DNA of 64,000 bases from Guyanagaster necrorhizus (lineage: Eukaryota; Basidiomycota; Agaricomycetes; Agaricales; Physalacriaceae), in the NCBI RefSeq assembly GCF_019112545.1, contig NW_025064948.1:62584-126583 (forward strand), in the 5' to 3' direction. Within the stretch, counting starts at the first letter, position 1, and each line of letters starts with the position of its first letter. Below the pieces are notes generated by a model. It saw nothing but the letters and a program-made list of their open reading frames with translations. It was not told the DNA's origin and did not search any database. A program made the translations under genes and the position numbers. Positions 22,469 through 33,244 of the stretch are shown piece after piece.

Positions 22469-23794
22469 ATGGCAGATATCGAACAAGGACTTACCTCCAG
22501 TGGCACCGACCATATCAACACTCTCCCGAGTGAACTACTCGCCGAGATCTTTGCATACGGCGCTACAAACCCACGATATCCATATCATATTATCATCCTC
22601 GGTAGGGTGTGCTGGAGGTGGCACGCCCTAACGCTAAACTTTCCTACCCTCTGGACGAAAATCTACATCCCTGTCAACGTTGTCGTCAAAGGATGTTTGA
22701 TCCACCGACCACGCTATGAGAGGACCGCAATTGACAAACAATGGTCCTCGAAATTGCGGGATACAGTGGAGCTCTACCTGACGAGGTCAAAGACGTGCAT
22801 CATTTCGATCAACTTCGTCGAAGCTCTCTCACCCAGAAACTGGGGATGGGAGTATACGTTTTGGCAACTGTCCTTCGACAAATTGGCAGGGTTGCTCCGC
22901 AAGCACATGCACAGATGCTACGAGCTTCATGCTTTCGTCGACGAATGCCCGCGCGTATACGATCTTCTCTCCGAGGCAAACTTGAAATTGCCATTGCTTG
23001 AGAGCCTTACACTCCCGAAACTCTTGGATCTCCCCTTTGTCCGATCCGCGACGAAACTCCATACGATACGAACCGAATTCGTCGAAAAGGACCTCAAAGA
23101 ATTGGCAGTCGAGAATGTGGAACTTGCAACCTGGACGCCTGGGGAAAATCTCATGTCCTTTCCCAAAGCCAAGGCCGTTACGCTGCTCCCACCGCCGCCA
23201 TGTTCGACAACTTGGCCGCACGCAAGAGTAATTGCGGTGACCGGCCGGATGTTCTGCAGTGACTTAGTCTCCAGTTTGACAGTCGCAGGCACCAGAAATA
23301 CGATGGTAAAAATTGAAGAGATGCTCTGTAAAGTTGAGTTTCCGAACCTTGAAATATTAAAACTCGTCCACTTTGATCGTACGGGACCCCCTTTGCGCTT
23401 GAAATCCATATGCAGGCCGCTAAAGGGGACTTCGACAATGAAGCAGCTCGTGTTTCAGGGGTTTGCTATCCGTTTGCCGGACATGCTGGACATACTCAGG
23501 ATGGTTCCGCGCTTGACGTGTCTGAGTATCTACGACTCGCCATTCCCGCTCTTCGGACCGTACAGGCCAGTTTCGAACGCGCTTTTGGGAGCGTTGGCAG
23601 ACACGAAAATAGTTCCCGATTTGGAGAGGCTCAATATCTTCTGGCGACATGATCTCGACATAGATGATAGTCTGGTCAAACGTTTGCTCGACACGCGACG
23701 AGATCGTCTTATTGATGTTGTAGCACGCCAGGACCACGTAACACCACATATAGTGTGCTCCCGTATCATATGCGCAGCAATCCATGAGACATAG
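22469..23794 (+). CDS. F-box protein
   Basis: An intronless frame of 441 residues. An F-box begins near residue 18 (NTLPSELLAEIFAYG, VCWRWHALTLNFPTLWTKI). The rest is a leucine-rich, irregular repeat region as in mushroom F-box proteins (LPLLESLTLPKLLDLPF, FPNLEILKLVHF, VPRLTCLSIYD). Such proteins bind Skp1 through the F-box and present substrates to a cullin-1 ubiquitin ligase; the target is unknown. The start is the first ATG after a TATA-like element. This is one of two apparently intact F-box genes in the window. Confidence 0.9.
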   Translation: MADIEQGLTSSGTDHINTLPSELLAEIFAYGATNPRYPYHIIILGRVCWRWHALTLNFPTLWTKIYIPVNVVVKGCLIHRPRYERTAIDKQWSSKLRDTVELYLTRSKTCIISINFVEALSPRNWGWEYTFWQLSFDKLAGLLRKHMHRCYELHAFVDECPRVYDLLSEANLKLPLLESLTLPKLLDLPFVRSATKLHTIRTEFVEKDLKELAVENVELATWTPGENLMSFPKAKAVTLLPPPPCSTTWPHARVIAVTGRMFCSDLVSSLTVAGTRNTMVKIEEMLCKVEFPNLEILKLVHFDRTGPPLRLKSICRPLKGTSTMKQLVFQGFAIRLPDMLDILRMVPRLTCLSIYDSPFPLFGPYRPVSNALLGALADTKIVPDLERLNIFWRHDLDIDDSLVKRLLDTRRDRLIDVVARQDHVTPHIVCSRIICAAIHET

Positions 23795-24099
23795 AGCAAA
23801 GAAATAGTTTGTAGGGTCGCGAGTAGAAATCAGTGCCGGACAGCTTTTAGTTTCTTTTGAAAACAATGTTCTCCCAGTGAGCTCGATTTTCCTAGAGAAT
23901 AGAAACTGCGGTGCTTTTTCCAGCTCAGAGAATGTGTGGAAATCGTAGGTCACCAGGACAGTCTTGACTTGTGCAGCGAGGATGCTTGTCGGGCCGGGGA
24001 CCGACAGATTTTGAATTGATCGACCGGCCCTCAAGCGCCTGATTACCCTCTCCGGGACGTCGGTCCATCGAGTTCTTTTTAACATAAGTGTCTTGCATA
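23795..24099. other. short intergenic region
   Basis: A minus-strand frame running back from 24085 (VPERVIRRLRAGRSIQNLSV) could be F-box-derived but mostly overlaps the F-box gene antisense. Not assigned. Confidence 0.3.
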
Positions 24100-24520
24100 G
24101 ACTGAAGTGATGGCTTGTATCTGAATGTGCTTCTTTTTCTCTTTGTTCCTGCGTTGTCTTATCGAATGAACATATGCTGCTATAGAACTACGATGTTTTT
24201 GAATCATTGAGGTACACGACTAAGGGGAAGCATTCTGCCGATGCCAACTGAACCACACGCCTTTGTTTTGACTGCAAGTCCTGTAGAGTTCACTGTCATT
24301 GTATCTACGCCAGCGATCCAACATGCAACTGAGTCCTTCGGTATCGGCCGGCGATCTGGGGTCGAAGTTCCGGTCATCGTATCGTGACGCTGAAGACGAA
24401 AACATGACATTGCGTCGGAGACAACACTCAGCACATATTTCTACGGCCTGTCTCGTTTCAATGTCATCATAAGAGTCCAATCTTGACAGTCCGCTACATG
24501 CTGAAGGGTAAAGTTATAAG
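24100..24520 (+). repeat. dispersed repeat copy 2 (F-box 3'-end derived)
   Basis: Matches 18545-18638 and 19139-19320 in the same orientation. In this copy the repeat coincides with the last exons of a minus-strand F-box pseudogene, which shows where the repeated sequence came from. Confidence 0.75.
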
Positions 24521-25400
24521 ATTCTACAAATGGAGGAGGATAAAGACAGAGAGGGAGAGACCAACCTTTTTGAGCGCTTGCAAGTAGGAACATCGTCGTT
24601 GAATGTAGGATTCCTTTTCATCTTCCGGTAAGGAGAGATAGCAGTCTTTCACCTGCTCAAAATCACGTCGGAGAAACACGGTATGTTCACCGGTCGTTCG
24701 TTCTCGTCCTTGCGAAGACATCAGCAACGATAGGACAGCAAAAGGGAAAGATTCACATACTCTTCTTCATCTTGGTGGGAATGAGAAACAGGATACGAGA
24801 TGCGAGGAAGTACTCTTTGCTATTCTCGTTCTTTGGGAAGACCGCAGCGTCAGAGATGATCCTAACGACACGAATCTGAGGGGGGATTCGACGACAATTC
24901 GCAAAGACAGTCATTTACTCATTTTTCGTGCAGGCGCTACAGGTTCGAACACGAAAGAGGAAATCAATCCTGCGGATCCCAGTTTTGGAGCAAAACTACC
25001 ACCAGGCACACGCGGGTGAGACCACTACTAACTTTGCAACAGCACAGACGTACGTGGCAAGTAGAATCGAAAGCAAGATTTGCCCATGCAGGTTCTGAAA
25101 CTCCTGGGGGTGGACCGGGAAGCTTGGGAATATCTGAGCGAGCGACCCGCCATACGATTTCCGACGATCGGCTCATCAGTACGGAACGAAACTGTGAATT
25201 TGCACGAGAGAGACGAAGTAGGTCGAAAGGGTGCAATAATTTGAATACCTTGATAAGCGAAACTAGATCACGTACTAGCTATCGAGGAAATAGTATATAT
25301 CCCACCTCGAACCATAGCTCCAAAGGAAGATTCATAAAGTTCTTCATTGAACTTGAGTTTGCCCGTGATATCTTTACAAGACGAGAGTTTTTATTGTTGT
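24220..25400 (-). pseudogene. F-box gene with zinc-like cysteine region, degenerate
   Basis: The minus strand reads LPLELWFE, a GT-AG intron, VFKLLHPFDLLRLSRAN (F-box), WRVARSDIPKLPGPP, then after another intron HFCSKTGIRRIDFLFRVRTC. The order matches a mushroom F-box family with paired cysteines after the F-box. Lesions: an apparent extra base just before ATG at 25347 puts GKLKF and MKNFMNLPLE in different frames. Where an intron donor is expected at 24922, GTGAGTAA reads ATGAGTAA, leaving an in-frame TAA at 24915-24917. Downstream exons (FFLRRDFEQVKD-like) survive to about 24524, then the repeat. Confidence 0.7.
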
Positions 25401-28149
25401 AATTCACGTCGGATATGACCCGCCTAGGCGCCATAGCGTCTGCTCAAAGGATTCTGACAAACGGAATGATGTGGTCGAGCCGGAAGGAGCGACGGGCACG
25501 TGCATAGGTCCACTTTGGGCATCACCGTCGAACTTCCATGATTGACTACATAATATCGTTTCGACAGTGTTGATGTATATTATACATGCAAATATAATAA
25601 CCAATTTTAAAATTTCGAAGCTCAAGCTGGTTGAACAGCAACTTCGACGCCTCTGAGTCGCTCTCAAGCACTGCATCCTCTCTTCCCTCAGTGATTCTAC
25701 AACAACCAGAGCACCCAAATCACTGGAGACGGATAAAGGAAATCACGAGGCTAGTGACATGGACCTTCGCCAAAGTCGTCTCATAATGACAAGACTGTGA
25801 AACACTCAAGTCAGCGCCGCTACGGAGCTCCTGGATACTTACCAGGTCGTTTCTAGTTGAGGCGAGCAAACAGAACAAGAAGGATCAATCAACATCGAAG
25901 GACATTATTCGATCGACTGGATTGGATACTAGATGGGTCGGAGCCGACATCGCCGGACAGCAAGACGTGAACGCAGTGTGAACCAGACAAAGATGACCTA
26001 ATGAGATCCGTTGTTTCCCGACTACGTGCTAGGACGAAGTCCATTCTGGCAGATTTGGAAAGCTTCTAGTGGTTGACAATGGTCAGCTGAGTAAATAAGG
26101 GCGATCATTATTACCCTCTGACTTCCGGAGTTATACTAAGCGAAACCATGTGTGATCGTTTGATCGTTCGCAATCAAAGCTATCGTTGATCGTTTGGGGG
26201 TGCAAGTGACATGGTCTCGCACATTCTCTGTCTTGAATGAATATTGGATGCTGATAAATACACCGCAAACGATTCCGAGCTTTTTGGACTGCGAACTCGC
26301 CGATTCGGATCACGGTTATGCTTAGCGCAAAGGTTCCATGACGCTATACGATACGTAGCTTGACTTTGACCCTTTCAAACATCGCGCCATTTACTTTTAA
26401 ACGTTGCGATGAGTTTGATTTGAGGGGTAATGCAGAAGAGAAGATATCATAGGTGACCTTAAATAAGGGAGTTTAGTGGGGCATTCATGGTATCGAAGTG
26501 GAAGGATGTGGCCAATGGCACCACAAGAACGCCGACTGCGGAAACACAGTCTAACTGCATGGGAAGAAAGAACACAGTCAGGCCCCCACCCCCGGAGTGA
26601 AAGGCCCACTTCGACTGCGGGGCGTGCCAAAGCGGCCCTGTTTCGACTGCGGGAAAAAACTCCGATAAAAGGATATGAAGTGAACGAAGCCAATCTTAAT
26701 GAAAAGAGAGCGAAGACGCGTGTTGCGTTCGCGGGAGAACATGCCCCATAGAAGGGAAGCCAGGGCTTGCTGCGGCTTTGCTTCGTTTGAGCGTCGAACG
26801 TCACGTTCTCCGCAATGCCTGTGTATGCAATTTTCCTTCAATGGACCAACAACGCAGAAGGAAGAGATACGTACGACAACTGAGGAGACGCCATCGGCCC
26901 CTCGACCGCTTCAAGCTCGAAGTTCGGCTGTTATTTGAGGGCATCTTGCCTGGCCTGCATTTATGCTACCGGTTCTCTTTGATCGTACGGAGTGGTTACA
27001 AGCCGGGTAACCAGGCACGCATCTCCTGGCCCTTTCAGCAGTAGGCATATTTGCGCCCTTTTAAGTGTAATTAATTCGCCACTGCTAGAGTGGTCATCGA
27101 GTTATCGCGGATTCCGTCGACGATCTCGTATCATTTTGTGCTTGGGTCTTGCGCCTGACACCGATAGCGGGCTGCAGCATGAGTTCTCGGGGCATGCGAG
27201 AATTAATATGGGCGTCAGCATTCGGAGGGCCAATAAAGTTAAACGCGTGCTGCGCGAGCATAGCATTTCTTGGAAGCGTCAGTTATACGTTTACATGCCA
27301 TCGGCGACACGTTTGACTCCGATGTTGCTAACATTAACCTAATTGTCCATTACAGGGTGCAACCCGGCACTAGCAGTATTCAGTCAGTGCCAAAATGAGA
27401 GGGCGAGGTGATCAATTATCTCACAAGCTTGGACCCTCTTCTGCGGACAGAACTCTGCTGCGTACATCATTAACTACGCCTTATAAAGGGCGCAATGTTC
27501 CACCGGGGCACCATGATGCTACAGCACAATAAGCAGAGCACAGCTGCGATAAGCTGAGTTCGGCGGCAGCCTTAGGGGAATTACGAGAATACGCGTCAAG
27601 GCGCCGCCACCATCTATACCTGGAATAATTGTTGAACGTGAACGCGTGAACCTTTGGTAAGGAGTTATGAAATTTGAGTCTGGTTCCAACGCAGACGACG
27701 AAAATTCACCCAAAAAAATTTTTTAAATCAAGGGCGGGGGGATACGAACAGAACCTGATGCAGGCAGATAGAAAGAATGCTCAGATGGAAAACCGCAGCC
27801 AAAAACGCACCTTCTACTTTGTACTAGCAAAACTGCGCTTGGCGTTCCGTAAGTCGTGGAGAGAGGAAGGGTCGGCAAAGTCCGAGCTTTAAACATTCAG
27901 ACCGAAAGCCGAACATAACTATCAACAAACCAGTCGAGCTGAATGCAACAGGCATCGACTTCAGTATCTATATATTTTTGTAAGCAACTTTCCCCCCACT
28001 CGTAACTGCTAAAGATATTGAAATGTTTGCATATAGCTTCGTACCTAGATCGCCGAAGCCTTGTCTGCAGACAACCGGATGTTTTCGTATCCTCACTCAT
28101 GCACAGTGAAGAACCCTTATCGGACTCTGATAAAATATGGATACAAAAA
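25401..28149. other. long gene-poor stretch
   Basis: A short plus-strand segment near 25640-25790 (SNFDASESLSSTASSLPS, HWRRIKEITRLVTWTF) looks like a coding remnant. Three copies of CGACTGCGG occur at about 26534-26650. No intact gene, transposase or RNA gene was recognised. Composition and many stops suggest decayed DNA. Confidence 0.4.
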
Positions 28150-29640
28150 GACCATCATCATCTTTGAACGCGATATCTCATTCATCAACAAAAAATCGCT
28201 TCGCTCATCAATCAACGAGATATCCTGCGTCAACAGCTACTCAGATCCAAATCTGTTCTTTCACCCATCCGCCGCGTTCCTCGAGACATGATAGAAATCT
28301 TCTCCCATACTATCCATCCATCAGCCAGCAATACAAACGTTCGCCAGGGTCTCTAGCCGCTATGCCGCGTCTCTTCATCCTGGCGCGAAATCCTACTGAA
28401 CGCTCCTTCCTTGTCGTCTACCATCATTCTGGCTCCACCGTACACCTTCCCACATTCCAAAGCCATCCTCGCAGAACACCTTCGTCACTTCAAGAGCCAC
28501 CCTTTGAGGTTGACAATATCACAGGAGAAGCACTTCACGGTCAATTTACGCTCCGAGTACAAAAATCTGTGATATGGTGCTCCGGACATCCACGCGCTGG
28601 CTTTTAGCAAACCTGAATTTGTAATCCACCTATGCTCGGGATCTACATTCTCTGTGCGGATATCTGCCGTTATTAGAGGAGCTACACCTGACGCTCACGG
28701 TCTTCTGTTCTGAAACGGCGGCGTCTCATGACGCGGACACACAGTCTGTAGGTCGTGATATATTCTCTATTACACCTTTTTCTCCGCCGAGCAAGCCTAC
28801 CATTTCCGATCCGTCTCACACCCCGGAACGGAAGCCGCCTCACCCATTTGTGCTGCACCATCAGAAAATCTTACAGACATCCAACACATCTTCCAAGCCC
28901 CCTTCTCTTATTGGATGCAAGCTGGAATCACGGAACGCTAGAAAAGTCTACGACGGGCCTCTCATTCGTGACGACAACATTCAGGCCTTGCAGGTGAACG
29001 ACACGGACATCCTACATGTCCTCACCCTCACGGCATTGACAAAATTGATACTCCGATTCGCAGACGACGACGACGACGCGGCGCGATCCCTGGTCGACTT
29101 CCCTCCGTAGATTATCATGCTCCCTCCTGGAACTCGGGTGTAGAACCCCAAGCTGGGGAGGACATACGTACGTCTGCCAAGTCTCGTTCAATACAACTGA
29201 CGCAGTCGCACACTCCGCCATGTTCATCCCAGAAAATGTACGCTGTTAACTGCGGCAGCGTCGAAGAAACTGCATGGTCTTCGCGCATCCGCTGTTGCAC
29301 TCGCGAGACTCCGGCTTCGGAGTACCAGGCCGGATCTTGGCGAATCACAAGCGCACTCGTATACTGTCTGTCTCTACGAAGGACTTTATCAGCACCAACA
29401 TTCTCATCGCGTTAGGTCAGCTCGAGCAGACAGACCTCATGCCCCACCCCCTGCACTGGATCAACTTGAGATTCATTTCCACCGATTCTTTGCACGCTTC
29501 TGGGGCCTCAGCCCATAGAAAGGCCATCCAGAAGATTGCCCACCGGCGCTATTATTGTACATCAATGACGCCCAAACGGATGGCTGCGCGCGCCCATCAT
29601 ATTCCGCTGTGCGGTCATGAAATGGTGGGGGTCTGATCGA
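28150..29640 (+). pseudogene. F-box/leucine-rich gene, degenerate
   Basis: Reads LINQRDILRQQLLRSKSVLS, PIRRVPRDMIEIFSHTIHPS (F-box), SSWREILLNAPSL, then leucine-rich segments including TDILHVLTLTALTKLILRFA and LGQLEQTDLMPH. The order matches the coiled coil, F-box and leucine-rich repeat layout of the intact gene at 45502-47040. In-frame stops occur at 28354-28356 and 28570-28572, and at least three frame changes follow, including one near 29110. It cannot make a full protein. Confidence 0.8.
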
Positions 29641-30900
29641 AATCCTGCATACATGGGGATTTGATGAACTCCAAGGTGCGGGACTAATAGAAGTCGAACC
29701 CGTATCGAAGGTATCACCACGCTACTGGATGGAGATGCATTAGACGGACAGAGACAATGAGTAGTGGTCGTGTGGCGGCGCCAAGGAAGTGACTGAGGGG
29801 TATGTAAAGGAAACTGACGCGACGCAATACCAATTAGGGAGCCATGTGGAGAGCCGAAAATTAGAGAATAGGTGGACAACTCGAGGGAAGACGAATCCAA
29901 AAGCAACGGTTTCGTAGGAATCAACGGCGAGTCGCCGGGATTTCACAATTCGAATCTTAATATCATCAGCGCTGTTACCGCAATCGAAGCGGAGCTGCAT
30001 GGGCAAAGACCGTTTTATGAACAGCGGCCAACGGGTCCCCCTTCAAGTCGAGGACTTCTGGAGGACAACCGCTTAGGATCATCACCCCGTAGAAAGAGAA
30101 GCTTTAATAACGGGGTCATTACGCCGCATACACAGACGTTGTTTGCAAGCCTTCACTCGATATCCCGTATTTTTGCCGAGGCGACAAGAATTATCAAATC
30201 GGATAAATATTCTAACGGGGATTAACCTCGCGTCGCTACCAATCCTCGTTTTTTAACTACAGAACCTGGGCGTCATTGCGCGGATAGAGCGACAATCAAG
30301 CTCCAACTTACTACGTCGAAGTCACCAGTATTGCATCGCGATTACGCGTAGGTCTTTAACTTGTTACCCTGAAATGACTGAGCAATGCTTATTAGGCTAT
30401 CGGCGACTAGAAATAGAATCGCTGATCTACAGGCAACTCGTAATCGTTATATGTAACTGAAAGAAATGCACGCCCCCCGCGAAACAACGGGAATCCACAA
30501 TTGAAACCATCTTCGAAGTCGATGGGTCGCCTCGAGGCAGCAACTGTCGAATCCGGAGACGTATCTCGCGTCTTCTTACCGGTAAATTCAATCTGCGAAA
30601 TCGCCAAAGCAACGTAAAACTGTCAAACGTCGGAGACCTGGCGCCCTGGATTAAGTGAAAATCCGTAAGGAGGCGAGTGGTCGTTTTCTAAAGTAGTATG
30701 CGGTGATGTAGAATGGATATTGATAGAGAATACAGGTAAATGGTGGTATACTTCAATTAATACAACAGCAAAACGCACGTACAGCCCGTGTCCAAGATGG
30801 AATGAAACCAAGAAAATTCCGATCCATCCAAAATATACATCCCAAGCACTACTAGGAGGGATACGACATCACAGCAGGTTGGGAAGGTACCCGATGTCAG
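29641..30900. other. intergenic, no recognised gene
   Basis: Frames such as 29872-30225 (plus) and 30407-30612 (minus) lack motifs. The right end is the 3' flank of the zinc-finger gene. Confidence 0.4.
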
Positions 30901-31566
30901 TTAGTATACCGCCACCCGACCGATTACCCCCCACCCCATCCCCGCACTTTCCTCCCACTCCTCCTTCAGTCCCACTCCAAATCCGACCCCCAGAATGACG
31001 GCGGGCCCAGGAAGCCTAGGCTTCCACGACCAGTCCTTGGGATGGTACGGAGTCATCCCTACGTGCGGATCGTAGGAATCCCTCTCGTCGTAGGGACCGG
31101 GTGAGACGGGGAGAGCGGGACACGAGACATGCCCCGAGAGAACGACGTTGTAGGTGCGCAGAGAGTATGGAATCCAGACAGTGGGGGAAGGAGCGCGACG
31201 GCGCCGTTTGGCCTGAGAAGACGGCGAAGAGCGCATCGGCGGCGTCGGAGAGGGCGTTCCCGACGAGCGCGCCGGCAGAGAAGCATTAACCGGCTTCAGT
31301 ATGCATCGCTTAACGTGCCGGTTGAGATTGGACGCAACTCCAAAGCGTCGTCCGCACGTTTCGCATTGGTACGCTGAATTCCAAAAATACATCAACATTT
31401 TCTTTTTCTAAAAAAAAAAAAAAGAGCACAAAACGACATGATGATCTTCACCTTTCTCTCCCGTGTGCACCAGAAGATGTTTCTTTAATGTACTCGGTCT
31501 GTCGAAGCGCTTGTGGCACATTGTACAGGCATGCTTGCGTTCTCTGCCATCGTGAGGACTGTCCAT
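30901..31566 (-). CDS. C2H2 zinc-finger protein, two fingers
   Basis: Exons 31452-31566 and 30901-31373 flank a 78-nt intron carrying an A13 run on the plus strand; the product is 195 residues. Two tandem fingers are split by the intron: C14-x2-C17...H30-x3-H34 (CTMCHKRFDRPSTLKKH) followed by the TGEK-type linker, then CETCGRRFGVASNLNRHVKRC. This tandem pair with an RHVKRC ending is typical of mushroom C2H2 factors. The C-terminal part is Ser/Pro/Arg-rich with RDSYDPHVGMTPYHPKDW, then Gly-rich. Probably a nuclear DNA-binding regulator. Start 31566 is the ATG downstream of a TATA box at 31631-31640; upstream exons were not found but cannot be excluded. Confidence 0.82.
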
Positions 31567-31630
31567 TACCAGTACGGAGTGGAAAAAAAAACAATAGTGG
31601 GGATGCTGGACACCAGGTCGAGGCTTATAA

Positions 31631-31640
31631 CTTATATAAG
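31631..31640 (-). promoter_or_regulatory. TATA box of zinc-finger gene
   Basis: CTTATATAAG, a symmetric TATA element, 65 bases upstream of the proposed start codon on the minus strand. It supports the short protein model. Confidence 0.5.
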
Positions 31641-32880
31641 GGCGCCCCAAGGAAGAACTCTAGTACGCCACTTGCCATCGATAATGTGCCTCGTGGCTGC
31701 GATCGTCGACACGCCACATCATGCAGGGGAGGACCATCGGAGTTGCGGCGGAGTAGCCCATCTTCTGGCCCCTTCTTTCAGAGATCACCTCAATTAGTTA
31801 CCATGCGGTTCCGTGAAAAAGCTCCTTTTCGATTTCTCTAGATTTCACGCGTAGGACTTGAGTAACCGGGGCCTGGCTGGCTGCGACTTTCTGTTCTGTT
31901 TTTTGTCTGGTTTTGCCTGCCTCTGGGCTCGAACCACGTGTTGCTGGCGGCCATTTGACCGCCAAAGGGGAAAGACGGTTCTCGATACGTAGTTCTTCTA
32001 TCTCAGGTATGGTGTATCGTGGTCTCCGTCTGCAAAGGTTCGTCCGTTTTATCACAGTTTGCTCCCAAGGTCGACAAAGGACTCGACCAAGCAGACATTG
32101 ACATTGGTACAACCTTAGGTCGTCAAAATCTTTGTGTAGCCTAAGCATTCCTTATCGGACATTCCGTTCCTTCACGGGCATTTCTTTCATTGTAAACTCA
32201 TCGGCATTCGGGATTCGCGGCAGGATCTTCCCACTGCTCGGTGTCTAAAGAGCTTCGGATGCACACGATATCCACCCTACGCGGGAGATGTCTCAACAGC
32301 TTCTATCTTCACATGACGGAACCACATTCCAAATTCTCGTGAAGCGATAACTTGAATCTATGTCTCAATGTCAACGCTCTCAGGATGATTGATAGATAAA
32401 CTATCTAGACTCCACTGCGTGGGCAATAGCGAACGGTCTGTATTCCTACCTCTGGGAACGTCCAATTCAATATACGAGGCGTGGATCACTTTGGGATTTA
32501 CTTCGCGTTCCCGTTCCCACTCCCGACTTCGTGGGTATGTAATAACACTGCGCTCCGATCTCAGCACCCTGAGGGGTCAGTTTATCGTTTCTCTGGGTCA
32601 GGAACGCACAATGACAAGGGTCATCAATTTTGCTTCGCTTTTTTTTTTCTTTGCCATGGCAAATTTCGGCTTCTGATGATCAGCAAAGCAAAGCATCAGA
32701 TTTATGGCACCGAGAACGCGAACATCAAATTCTGCGAAAACACGTCTTAGCGGCGGAGGGTGAAATTCCTGAGGGGTGTCGAGAGGTTCAGCCAACGCCC
32801 ACCGTCGGACCTTTCGGATTCCCTCCTATTTATAGTCAAGTGTTTCACGATCGCTACCATATTTCATTTTTGTCGTACCT
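31641..32880. other. intergenic, no recognised gene
   Basis: Several 60-117-codon frames on both strands overlap one another and carry no motif. No repeat was noticed. Confidence 0.4.
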
Positions 32881-33042
32881 CAGTCTTTTACTAGCATTCG
32901 GGTGAAGACTGAGGTATGTTTTCACTTACTTCACACATTAACACAACACTTATAACTACCTAGATCGTTGTTTACTAACAGGTACATTCAATTCAGTCTT
33001 TTACAACCATTCAGGTAAAGACTGAGATCGTTGTTTACTAAC
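32881..33042 (+). repeat. interleaved direct repeats, one of them hairpin-forming
   Basis: A 33-base unit beginning CAGTCTTTTAC and ending AAGACTGAG occurs at 32881-32913 and 32994-33026; its ends are complementary (CAGTCTT/AAGACTG). A second unit, GATCGTTGTTTACTAAC, occurs exactly at 32963-32979 and 33026-33042. The array ends 90 bases upstream of a tRNA-Val gene. Confidence 0.75.
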
Positions 33043-33132
33043 GAGGGGCCCGCGGTACATTGCGGACTGATTATCTCTATACTTACTTCTTGCATCACGA
33101 TCCAGAGAAAAATAAAAATTCTGAAGTTGTCG

Positions 33133-33206
33133 GGGTCGATGGCGTAGTTGGTTATCGCATCTGTCTAACACACAGAAGGTCCTCAGTTCGAACCTGGGTC
33201 GACTCA
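33133..33206 (+). tRNA. tRNA-Val (anticodon AAC)
   Basis: A 74-nt cloverleaf differing from the tRNA at 271-344 at only two positions: one in the anticodon loop (CTAACAC, anticodon AAC, read as IAC, decoding GUU/GUC) and one in the T loop. Acceptor, D, anticodon and T stems are intact and there is no intron. A T7 run at 33227-33233 can end pol III transcription. Expected to be functional. Confidence 0.94.
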
Positions 33207-33226
33207 CTATTCTCTTATTTTGATGA

Positions 33227-33233
33227 TTTTTTT
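33227..33233 (+). terminator. pol III terminator of tRNA-Val(AAC)
   Basis: Run of seven T on the sense strand, 20 bases after the tRNA 3' end. Confidence 0.7.
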
Positions 33234-33244
33234 CATGAACTTCG

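Noticed and set aside
23420..24085. 221-codon minus-strand frame
   Set aside because: Half of it is antisense to the intact F-box gene; only the part beyond 23800 could be a remnant and no family fits.
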